From Megalonaias nervosa (taxonomy: Eukaryota; Mollusca; Bivalvia; Unionida; Unionidae), in contig JAECUM010003652.1 of assembly GCA_016617855.1 (NCBI GenBank), positions 1 to 64,000 on the forward strand: 64,000 nucleotides of DNA. The letters run 5' to 3'. The position numbers and the translations under genes were made by a program. The first letter of the stretch is position 1, and every line of letters begins with the position of its first letter. Positions 1 through 10,215 of the stretch are shown here, one piece after another. The notes below the pieces were generated by a model, which saw nothing but the letters and a program-made list of their open reading frames with translations, had not been told where the DNA came from and searched no databases.

Positions 1-64
1 TATATATATCTATCTATCTTACTATGATGTGGTATTTTGGGACATTAACTGCTCATCATGTTAT

Positions 65-305
65 GTACAAAACAAATGAAAACTCTTATGAAATGTGAAT
101 AATTGAAAACTATGTAATGTGTACAACTTAAAAATGTTAAAAACTGAAAAACTCTTATGAAAAGTGTACAACTGCAAACTATTATGAAATGTGTACAACT
201 GAAAATTCTATGAATTGTGTACTATTCAAAACTCTATGAAATGTTAAAAACTGAAAACTCTTACGAAATGTGAATAATTGCAAACTATTATGAAATGTGT
301 ACATC
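65..305. repeat. Degenerate short tandem repeats
   Basis: Repeated TGAAATGTGTACAACTGAAA and AACTCTTATGAAATG blocks of variable spacing. Confidence 0.8.
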
Positions 306-365
306 TTTAAGTGAAAGAAAAGAGGTGTTATTAAAGAACACTCCAAACAAAATAATAATAGCAGA

Positions 366-790
366 ATTTATATAGACAGTGGATCTGTCACAACATGGTA
401 ACTGCATTTATGTTGTTGTTGTTGTTGTTGTAGGGTTTAACGCCCTTTTTCAGCACAAGATAGGCTATACATGGCGGACAGCATCAATGGTGGAGGAAGA
501 ACCCAGAAAAACTCTGGAAAGAACCACCGACCCACGAGAAGCTACTGGCAAGCTTTCTCAGGCACCCACACTGGCCAAGCCTGAACCCACGCAGACAGAG
601 GTGATATGGCAGTAATCTGTAACGATGAGCGCTTTAGACCACTGGTGCTCTTGGGGCCCCAACTGCATTTATGTAGATAGTGGATCTGTCACATCGTTGT
701 TATTGCATTTATGTAGACAGTATATCTGTCACATCATGGTAACTGTGCATTTATGTAGACAGTAGACCTGTCACATCATGGTAACTGCAC
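366..790. repeat. ~40 bp tandem array, interrupted by SINE copy 1
   Basis: Four to five units of ATTTATGTAGACAGTGGATC TGTCACATCATGGTAACTGC, one before and the rest after the SINE. Confidence 0.85.
401..673 (-). mobile_element. tRNA-derived SINE A, copy 1, with 14 bp target duplication
   Basis: Reading from the minus strand: a head with GGGGCCCCAAGAGCACCAGT, a pol III-like region, a conserved centre (TGGGTCGGTGGTTCTTTCC) and the tail GCGTTAAACCCTA(CAA)n. AACTGCATTTATGT flanks both sides (401-414, 660-673). The layout resembles molluscan Meta-type SINEs. It sits inside the ~40 bp tandem array at 366-790. Confidence 0.8.
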
Positions 791-869
791 TTTCAGTATG
801 AAATTATCATATTTCTGAACAAATAAAGATATATTGGAACAATCTGCCCTTTTCATGAATCCATACTTA

Positions 870-1085
870 CTGTACATACTCACTTATAAGAAGATCCCAA
901 CTGCAAACTGCACAGACCGAGATCTGCTGTCACATAATCTGCTGGCAGATCTGGGTCAATGCAGTTTGTTAGGAGTAATCAGTAAAACAAACAGCAAAGA
1001 CCTGATCTCCAGGCACATTATGCTAAGGCAGTTCAGGATCTTCATTTTTAACAGTTTGCCTCAACTTATAAGTTAATATGTACGG
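870..1085. mobile_element. Pogo-related MITE, copy 1 (216 bp)
   Basis: The ends are CTGTACATACTCACTTATAA and, reversed, CCGTACATATTAACTTATAA, with TA on both sides. The interior is made of imperfect palindromic GATCTG/CAGATC units. Its terminal sequence resembles that of the 10.2-13.1 kb pogo element. Confidence 0.8.
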
Positions 1086-1846
1086 TACCATAAGTTTGAA
1101 AGGTGGATATCATAGAGAAGTTAAGTCCAAACTGGGGCACAATGCTTTTAATAAATAATAAATTGATTTTCATTAGCATTCTTGTTTTTATTTAGGTCAG
1201 TGAAACAGTACAATCCCTTTTCGGTCAATATTCACTCAGAAAACAACATCATGCCATCTCTTTCCTAGCTTCAAGAATTTTGCTTAATGGTAAACAGAAG
1301 CAAATCACACAATTACATTTCCTGACATTTTGATGCCATCAGGGATCTCCTGGGAGTTCCTCAATGGAAAATTCCATTCATGCAAGGCTACCTTCTTATT
1401 AGGGATGTGGAGGTAAGGTAACACTACCATTAGCTGCCTGCCTTTCTTTTCCATCACACAGTAAGTGTGATAATTTGGGCAAGGCCATGGGTAACTACTA
1501 ACACATTTAAAGTGTCTTAGGCCTACAGTTTTTGCAGTATTTCAGATACATGTGCTGGCAGTTTACTGGTACTGGTGGTAAATAGGTAGAATTCTTTTGT
1601 AAAGTCTGCCATTAAAGGACTGATGTACTTTCTGTGAGAAATTATGCAAATGAGCATCCCACACCAAGAAAATGATAGTGTTTTTCTGTTGTTATGATAA
1701 AGGCTGTATTGGAAAACTTTCATCAGTAGTCTTGATAAGAAATAGGTAAGTGTAAGACAAACTGATCTAACAGGCATTTGTGTAATGTCACATCGCTGGC
1801 ACCAAATCACACAGAAAATTAACGTATCATCAGAAATACTGGTGTT

Positions 1847-1975
1847 GCTGCTGTTGTTGTGGGTTTAATGCCATTTTACAGTAGACAATAAGCTATACAT
1901 AGTGACCAGTATAAATGGTTGAGGAAAAACCATGGAAACCCCCAGAATGAACCACCCACCCATAGGAAAGAATAC
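1847..1975 (-). mobile_element. SINE A, copy 2, 5'-truncated
   Basis: The tail half only, (GTT)n GGGTTTAATGCCATTTT through GAACCACCCACCCATAGG. AATACTGGT occurs at both edges (1834 and 1972), a plausible target duplication. Confidence 0.7.
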
Positions 1976-2875
1976 TGGTTGAGTGGTGTGTTCTGCATGT
2001 ACAGCTATATTAGCCAGCCACCCTGGCACATTGATTTGCACTGATGTGAATTTCCAGTGTTCCAAATATGTTAAGGAAAACAACAGCTTACACTGACTGA
2101 ATAACAAAATGGCTAATAATATGAGTCAAAATTTGATTTTAATAAAAAGCTTTAGCACTGACAGACTTCATTAAAAAATGGTCTTTAAGTTAATAAAAAA
2201 AAAAAATCAAACACATCCATATTTTCATAAAATCATACGAAACACTGGACTCCCAGGACCTAAATCTGGTGCAGGTGACAACAAATAAACTCTGAAATAA
2301 CAAAATTACTCTGTACCCCATCACAGGCTAACACAAAGTATCTGCAATCATGTAATGGGTAGAAATTTTAAAATACAACTTCAATATAGAAAATAGTTTG
2401 TTAATATGATGGCACAAAAATGCAATCATTCTACTCAACTAGTTGTACAAATTTCATATCTAATGAACACTTATTTAATATCCTTTACACACATACTGGC
2501 TGATTTCCATTTGTCTGTATGGGACAGGGAGGTAGATTCTCTGGACATTCCACTTCGGGTGTTATGTGCAACTCCACAGGCAAGCCACACACAAAACTGT
2601 AAAGCAGATCGATGTATAGATTTACACAAATTGTGTACAGGTGAGATCCACATAGATATTTTTGGGTGTGAATGTATTACATACATAAAGTATCAGTCCA
2701 AAGTACCAGTAGTGAGATAATTTTATGTGTGTCAATTTGCATGGTTTTGCAAAAAAACCAGACATTTTGCTTATTAATCTACTGACATTCAATTTTATTA
2801 CTCGGATGGGGAAATGATTCCTATTCATTTCATAGAGTGATTACTGTCTCTCGCATCTCTGAATCTAGTAACTAG

Positions 2876-3080
2876 AAAATCCACAAGAATCAATACCCCA
2901 TTAAAGTATTACAAAATCCGAAATAATCAATACCCCATTAAAGTATATACAAAATCCACAATAATCAATACCCCATTAAAGTATATACATATACACAAGA
3001 ATCAATACTTTATTAATTAAAGCATATACAAAATTAACAGGAATCAATATCCCATTAATGAAAGCATATTCAAAATAACG
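2876..3080. repeat. ~46 bp tandem array
   Basis: Units of AATCAATACCCCATTAAAGT followed by ATATACAAAATCCACAA, about four to five copies. Confidence 0.85.
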
Positions 3081-3235
3081 CATTATAATAATGGGGGGGG
3101 GGGCTCAATAACTGCTGACCAGTCTGTACTTTACTGAGTTTACATATAATGAACCTTAGAATGTGAGGTATGATTCGAAAGTGTCAAATAGTAGTGTTTT
3201 AACAAGGAAATAAAAATGTAACACTTGGCTTTATA

Positions 3236-3470
3236 TACATATGGTGAATTAAATCCTAGGATCTTGTCCAATACAGTATGTATCATATGCATACAGTGAA
3301 TTCAATCGTAGGATCTTGTCCAATACAGTATATATCATTTTGTATACTGAATTAAATCAGGATCTTGTCTGATACAGTATGTATCATTGGTACACTGTAA
3401 TTTAATCATAGGATATTGTCTGATACAGTGTATATCATTTGTATATTATGAATTCAATCCTAGGTTTTTA
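3236..3470. repeat. ~51 bp tandem array
   Basis: Units containing AGGATCTTGTCCAATACAGT and TGTATCAT, four and a half copies. Confidence 0.85.
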
Positions 3471-3685
3471 AAAGAATAAACTCTTTGTATTGTCTGTAAC
3501 AAGGTGAGTTTATCCAGACTACCTAGCATTTGAGCTATTTCATTGATAAAAACTTGCTCATCACTGGTGGGTGAATCAATCAGGTTCCAGTGGGATTTTT
3601 CAAAATAATGATTTTGATTTTCCTTCCTGTTGTGTAGCTACTGATTGGCATTTAATGACAAATCCAAATTCTTTAAAAGCACTTA

Positions 3686-3895
3686 CCATATATAATCACT
3701 TATAAGTCAAGACTAACTGCAAACTGCACAGACCCAGATCACATAATACACTGGCAGATCTGGGTCTGTGCAGGTTGTCGGAAGCAATCAGTAGAACAAA
3801 TAACATAAACCCTGATCTTCAGGTACATTATGCTGCTGCAGATCAGGGTCTGTATTGTTTGCAGTTTGACTCGCCTCATAAATGAATATATATGT
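3686..3895. mobile_element. Pogo-related MITE, copy 2 (210 bp)
   Basis: Same family and same orientation as the copy near 1 kb: CCATATATAATCACTTATAA at the left end, TA flanks, and the shared CAGATCTGGGTCTGTGCAG interior. Confidence 0.8.
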
Positions 3896-4344
3896 TATAC
3901 AAACCTTAAATGTATTTAAAATGTTGAGATCACTGTACCACACAGAATGCTTTTTATTTACTTATAATAATATATAATATATAGCACACCTCTCCCTCGA
4001 TAACTCGTGCACATTGGGGTCCAAAAACAGAGACTGCATTATAAGCAAGGGTACGAGTTACTGAGGGACCTCCAAAAATTTGCTAGACATCCAGAGAACC
4101 GCGGGATTGGAAGGGGGGAGAATGGGCTGTTTAATGACTAAACCATCATTTTATAATCACGTCGAGAATAATTGTCAATAAAGTGCTTTTTCTGATGAAG
4201 TTATTCACTATTCTGCATAAATTATATTTATTTAAAAAATGTCTAACATCTGAAAGATCGATAACATGATTCCACCTGGTTTCAACAACCAACATGGTAC
4301 ACTAATGTTTTCGTGTATTATGTCACTTGCTTTATGTTTTGTTA

Positions 4345-4421
4345 AACAGTCTGGTTCCCAGAGTGGTGTGTAATAGTATTTTGTGAAACAAAGAGTATAC
4401 GAAGCAGGGAACCAGACTAAC
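4345..4421. repeat. Small inverted repeat (stem-loop)
   Basis: AGTCTGGTTCCC and GGGAACCAGACT form a perfect 12 bp stem around a 47 nt loop. The same AGTCTGGTTCCCT occurs alone at about 17872, so it may be a terminal repeat of a short element. Confidence 0.6.
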
Positions 4422-4498
4422 TGTTGATATACTACCAAATAAGATTCCTTTTTATAAAAAAACATGCAACATTTATTTCGTGAAACAATTGTCTATGT

Positions 4499-5453
4499 TG
4501 TTACGTGCAGGCTCGTACAAAAGTAACAAAAAAAAGAGTGAAGCCAACAAGCTTTGTAAATTTAAAAAAAAATAATTTATTTCCCTAAAAAAACAAGGTA
4601 TTAATACTGTATGAAAAAGGACTTATGGTTTGTGAATCTAATCCAAAAACTAATCCCAGAATTTAAAAATATAAGTCCTATCACTAAAAAGTTCTAAATG
4701 AATCAAAGTTCGAATCCCAATGAAGTTCCAAGATGGAAGGCAATGATGTCCTCTATATCCAATTTGGTGTTGATGTGTCAACAGTTCCTTGTTGAATTTT
4801 ATGAATCAAGAATAATATTCCGGCTTTAGAATTCCGAATAATTTCTACTAAATGTCTTTGTCCAAGAATTTTTATGAGCGCTGGCATTTTCCAGGGAATA
4901 TAAATTATTAAATCCAAAAAATAGAAGAATTTTAAATCAAACTGGCATCAACATTAAAAACACCTTGAGCTCTAAAAGTGTAAACTACGACTGACTATTT
5001 CACTATAAAATGTTTTAACCCTTAACTAAAATGCAGTTTAGACACTGTGATGGGTCATGTGATCACTTAATCCTAACAATGCAGTAAAATAATATGTTAA
5101 TTAGCACGTAGGCTAGTATAGCCTTAGCTAAGAATCAATGATTCCCACACTGGAAATGAATTTTTAAAACAAGGTTGTTTACAACAGAGCTGACACAAGC
5201 CAAGAATGACCTTGATTACAATCAATGATTTTCACTCTGTGTTTACCAATTCTGAACCAAGGTCAGGAACTAGGTCAGCTAAAAATATAATGTAGCAATA
5301 GTGATTATTTACTAGAAGTGAACTGAATTTTCTAAAACAAAAGTCAAATCCAGTGAATAAAGTTATCATTACAATAACATGTAATGAAATAAAAATAAAA
5401 TAAAATAGAATTTAAAACTAACACACAAGCAATTAAATTACATATACGTAACA
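4499..5453 (+). mobile_element. Solo LTR, copy A (955 bp)
   Basis: It begins TGTTACGTGCAGGCTCG and ends ATATACGTAACA: the TG...CA ends of an LTR with a six-base inverted TGTTAC/GTAACA. It is flanked by ATGT on both sides (4495-4498, 5454-5457). A diverged second copy at 20.5-21.3 kb has the same limits, which fixes the ends. No gag or pol is adjacent, so it is a solo LTR. Confidence 0.8.
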
Positions 5454-6450
5454 ATGTTGAAATTCAATTTTTGCAAAGTTCAATTATTAAAATATGATGC
5501 CGTGATTTCATTGCAAGTAATAGTGAAACTTATCATCCTTGATGATATCTCTATGTGCGAATCCAGGAATTCTCTGAAACTCGTTTTGCCCACAATGGTC
5601 CGTATATGTGAAACAAAGTTCTTTATTTTACGAAGTACTTATTTGACATGGTTGCCTTGCTGTCTTTGATCACAGTTATGAATGAGTCAGTTATTTTAAG
5701 GTACACATTAACATTTATAACTGTTCGATTGATCAACTGAAATGAGTTACTCGACATACGAATGGGGCCGCTGGTTCTTAAGCATGCAGGATTTGTATGC
5801 CTTTTAACTTTTTGTTTTATTCCACCTCCTTTATTTGATTCAAAAGATGTAATTAACGTGATAATAGAAAAGGAGGCCAGCTTTTTATTTAGTGCAACAA
5901 CACAACAAATGCTTCCACTATTCCGATATCAAAACACGGTTGGCACTTAACTAGGTTATCAAAGAAATTCACGGACACAGCTGTTATGGTAGACTGACAC
6001 ATTTGACATTTAATTACAAGAGGACACATTGCATTTATGATGATTACAATTAAAATGAACTAAAAGATAGAGCTAGCACACAAATTTCAATTGATAAAAA
6101 AAATTATTTAGTTGGTGTTTGTTTATTAAAGTACTGCCTCCAATAGGCATGACATTTTCATTGATCGAATTTCCTTGAATATCGTTAATTATGGTGTACT
6201 ATGAACATCGTTTGGAATGAAAATGTATCAAATTATATGACTTCTTATTAAAAGTTGGTATTTCATACTGTTGATTAAAATTTCCAGGTCCTATCTACCA
6301 TTTTCAACAATAAAACAACCGATACATCAAAGTTTCCATTACAAATTTTGATCGCGATTTTCTTCAAGTTCAACAGAGAGGTATCAATTTTTGGGATATT
6401 TTCTGTTTTAAAAAATGGGACCCACGCCTCACCCAGTGTTATAAGCGGGT

Positions 6451-6575
6451 TCATGAGTTATCAGGGCAGGAGGGCATTGAGGGCCTCAAGGTAGATTAGC
6501 TCATAGCTAATCGAGTTACCCTCTTTAAATAAAGTCTTTATTATTATTATCATTATTATTATTATTATAGTTAAT
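6451..6575 (+). mobile_element. 3' tail of a LINE or SINE ending in (ATT)n
   Basis: TTACCCTCTTTAAATAAAGT followed by (TTA/ATT)n, with AGTTA on each side (TGAGTTA before, TAGTTAATG after). It interrupts the right terminal repeat of the 3985-6587 element. Confidence 0.55.
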
Positions 6576-7067
6576 GAGGGAGTGGTGTATTTAGAAGAGA
6601 CAAAATAAGAACACATTAGTGACAGTCACAGAAAGAAGGATACCCCAGCATCAATTAGACATTATTCAATAACAAATATTATTTTGTCCAACTCAGAATC
6701 TGTAGTAGGCACATTGCGCATAAAAATAGAGAATATTTTGGGATACATCAATAACACACTATAATCTGGATAGGGATAAACATTATCTTTAAATGGGAGT
6801 CTAGGAATTATTTTATTTTACGCATTTTAACTAGTGTTTACAAATACTGTCAAAACACACAAGAACAACTCATGAATACATAAGTAGTTCCTTCCTGGTG
6901 TTATGAACTAATAACTTTTAAGTTTTCTGCATCACAAGAAATGGTTGTAACCAATATAAAAATTTGTTAAAAAGACTTGGCAAAATCTTTTTAATCATAT
7001 TAACTAAACCTTTAAAGTCCTTAAAACATTAATAAGAATAAGTAGTAATGTTAATTTTTACAGGAAC

Positions 7068-7927
7068 CAGGGCCTCTGCTAGGCTTTGCATTTGTCCCCA
7101 AATGCAAAAGAATTTTGAAAGTGGCACCATTTTTTACTGACTGGTGAAAGTTGCTGGCGACAAATTTTTATAAAGTAATTTTTTAATTTTTCATTGATAT
7201 AAGCAACTCAGGCTACTTAATACCTGTTTTTACTATCTGTGGCAGTCAGTTGATCATGTTGGTAGATGATGAAAAAGACGTTATTTGAACATGACTGCAG
7301 CTAACTGTCGGTTTTGAGAATCAATTAAATGTGATTAGTAGGAAATAAGGAATGACCGAGGGGTATACTCTATTGTTGCACAGGTTGGCAAAAAGATTCA
7401 GTGTCATCTGCATATGCTGTTAATTATGTTTATTGCAAACTGACTGTGAGACACACTTGGGACTGCTACGTGTTTTAAGGATTCTTTACTTAGATAACAC
7501 GTTTTGGTGGTCTGAACTTAACTGAATAACACAGAATGAGGCTACAAAGATGCCAGTCATTGACTGTAATGGGCCAGAGTCGCTAATATCAATGAAAAAT
7601 TAAAAATTAACTTTGAAAAACACATCTGTATCAAGCACAAGGAATATGGCTAATCTAGCTCTGAAAAACAAAGATTTATATCCAGCTGCATCCGAGGCAC
7701 CCTCCAGGTTACTTGTTGCCCCTATTTCTACTGCAAACTGTGAGAGGGGGTTCAGTCACCAGAATCAGATCAGAACAAACTTAAAAAATTCTATGGGCAT
7801 ATCTACCCTGAAAAACTTAATGAGAATTTCTATTGATGGGCCCAGTGTTGACAATTTTGATTTCTGGAAGGAATTTAAGAAATGGTCTGGGAACAAAAGG
7901 AGGCAGATATTGATGAAGTGTAAGTGA
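7068..7927 (+). pseudogene. hAT-family transposase C-terminus (dimerisation domain), fragment
   Basis: The ORF at 7613-7927 encodes RLLVAPISTANCERGFSHQN, then LMRISIDGPS, FDFWKEFKKW and a basic end. This is the hAT C-terminal dimerisation motif (the STANCERGFS core is diagnostic), close to the ZNF862-like branch. The stop at 7927 looks genuine. Upstream, CAGGGCCTCTGCTAGGC at about 7069 resembles a hAT terminus, followed by non-coding sequence, so most of the transposase has been deleted. Confidence 0.8.
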
Positions 7928-8097
7928 CAATGTTCATAAAGACTAAGCAGTATTTTGTATTATCAGATATAAAGAAACATTCTAATTCATTCTTGCTTTT
8001 CATATGCTATACATTGAACTTCACATGTATATAATGGTATTGTTATATTAATAATTATTCTTGTGCTTTGAAATTTAATAAAAACATGTAAAAAATT

Positions 8098-8215
8098 TGT
8101 TGTTGTTGTTTTAGTTAACACCAATTTTCAGCATATGATACATGGCGGCCAGTGGAGGAAGAACCTGGAAAAATCCTGGGAAGAACCACCAACCCACAGG
8201 AAGCGGCTGGCTATG
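8098..8215 (-). mobile_element. SINE A, copy 3, 5'-truncated
   Basis: It starts with (GTT)n, then TTAACACCAATTTTCAGC and the conserved GGAAGAACC ... GAACCACCAACCCACAGG core, then stops. Confidence 0.7.
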
Positions 8216-8386
8216 GTTATGGAATGTGACACAGTCTAAAATTATATAACTGGTCAACGAGTCATTAAAATATCTTCAGTGCTTCAGATGTTACAAACTG
8301 ACAAGGATACATTAGCCACAGTGTTTCATTTTTTTTTGCCACAACTTTGACCTGGAGGTGGGCATGGTAATAGATGTGACACACTA

Positions 8387-8431
8387 ACATATATATATAT
8401 ATATATATATATATGCAATAAACTTTGTATT

Positions 8432-8490
<59 letters not shown>
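8387..8490. repeat. (TA)n microsatellite, split
   Basis: Two long TA runs around GCAATAAACTTTGTATTC. They adjoin the foldback element. Confidence 0.95.
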
Positions 8491-8491
<1 letters not shown>

Positions 8492-8886
8492 AAATACTCT
8501 CATACAGTTAGAGAATTTTTAATTCATACTCTACAGAGATTCGAACCCAGGTCCGTGGGTAAATGGCACCCATTGCACACATGACCAAAAAATAATGCTA
8601 CTTACTCAGTGTTATATGCACTTGTGTGTAGCTGACACACTCGCATAATGACCTAGTAATTAATTCTCATCTATCTACACAGTCATGTGAGCGTGTCTGC
8701 TACACATGAGTGGATATAATACCGATTAAGTAGCATCACTTTTTGATGATGTGTATTTAGTCATGATGGAATATGGGCTAGTGTGTGCAGGCAAGGCAAT
8801 GGGTGCTGTTTACCTCTGAACCTGGTTTCAAACATCCACAGAGTATGAATTAAAGATTCTAACCTGTATGATAGTGTTATTTGTAT
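8487..8886. mobile_element. Long foldback (inverted-repeat) element, ~400 bp
   Basis: The left arm (8487-8652) and right arm (8682-8886) are inverted copies of each other around a loop of about 29 nt. Paired blocks include TTTTTAATTCATACTCT with AGAGTATGAATTAAAG, ATGCTACTTA with TAAGTAGCAT, and TGTGTAGCTGACAC with its partner. A (TA)n run directly precedes it. No coding capacity. Confidence 0.8.
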
Positions 8887-9567
8887 TAAATATTAATTCT
8901 GCTTACTATTATCAAGAATTTTCCTATAGAATCCAGGGATAACACTTTCTGTTTTGTCTGGTGTATATTTATAACCCTATATATATATATTGTCTAAGGT
9001 TTGATTTAAATATCTTTGGTAGTATCTAATATTATACTCTAGATAAAGATACAAGTTACAAAACTACATTTTCCATTCCTGTAACCTTTACCTTAATGGA
9101 GATGGCATGACTATATTATGTGATACACCATATATACATGATATAATTGATTAATTAATTGCAAATATTTTCAGTGGTTTAAAATCTGTTCCCGGGACAA
9201 AGATTTGAGTTACAGAATTACGTTGCAAAGGTAATATATTTAAACAAATGTTGAAATGGTCTTGCTGGGTAAATATCCAAATTATCAGGTGGAAACACAT
9301 AAAATTTGGATATTAAGTGAATAAATAAGAACACGTCTCATGACCTTTCTCAACTAATAACCTTGACCTCTGAACTAGGGGCTTGAATAAGTTGTGAAAC
9401 GTCGTCAAGTTTCATCAAAATATAAGCAGAAGCTAAAAAGTGCATGCCTGGATCAGGAAACAGACCCTTGAGTTGGAAAGTATAACTAAATATGTAAGAC
9501 ACTGTCAAATAAAAAATAATATAAGAGGCATTAGTTTCATTATGAATAACACTTAAATGATAACCAA

Positions 9568-9892
9568 TGACCGCTCTGGTGGCCTAGTGGTTAGAGTGTC
9601 CGCCTTGGATGCAAGATGTCGCGGGTTCTAACCCGGCTGAGTCATACCAATGACTTATAAAAATGGTAATAACAGCTGCCTCGCTAGACACCCAGCATTA
9701 AGAGGTTAGTGTTAGGACTGGCTGGCCTGGTGTCAAGAAAATGTGACTGGGTGGGACATCATGCTACATGTCTGCGGCATATGATCCCCCAGTGCTAGAC
9801 ATCACTATAAACTGCCACACGGCAGACATCTTAGTGATATGAATGAAAAAGTGTTAAAGCTACATTTAAAATCCACACACACATGATAATCA
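9568..9892 (+). mobile_element. V-SINE/RUDI-like SINE B, full length
   Basis: The tRNA-like head GGTGGCCTAGTGGTTAGAGT has an A box, and GCGGGTTCTAACCC is the B box. It is followed by a conserved body (GCTGCCTCGCTAGACACC, GTGACTGGGTGGGACATC) and a CACACACA tail after AAAGCTACATTTAAAATCC. The layout fits the molluscan RUDI V-SINE. Confidence 0.8.
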
Positions 9893-10215
9893 AGAACAAC
9901 AGAGATCTATAATAGAGCCTATAACAATATCCTTTATATTTCACATAATTTCCCTACCATGCAATCAATATTATCACTCTATTAGAATAAAAATACTGTA
10001 TTCTGAATTCTAGCATTGTTAATAGATATTTGTGACCTTGATCTTAAGGTAGGGTCATGACTATGGCATGTGACACATCATCTACTGATGATACATACTG
10101 GGGCAAAGTTTCATGAAAATCTCAAACTGTTACCAAATTATGAGCCAGACAAGCAAATGTTAAAAGACGGATATATAGACAGACAAACAGACTGAAAATG
10201 TCATAACTTAATATA

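Larger units (their letters stand above)
3985..6587. mobile_element. TIR element (unclassified, 2.6 kb) with nested insertions
   Basis: The left end CACACCTCTCCCTCGATAAC and the reversed right end CACCACTCCCTCATTAAC match, and the inner parts share GATAACTC, TTATAAGC and GGTCCMA. TATATAG (3978-3984) and TATTTAG (6588-6594) flank it as a possible 7 bp duplication. It holds a solo LTR (4499-5453), a small hairpin (4345-4421) and a retroposon tail (6451-6575). No transposase ORF is recognised in the remaining sequence. Confidence 0.5.
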
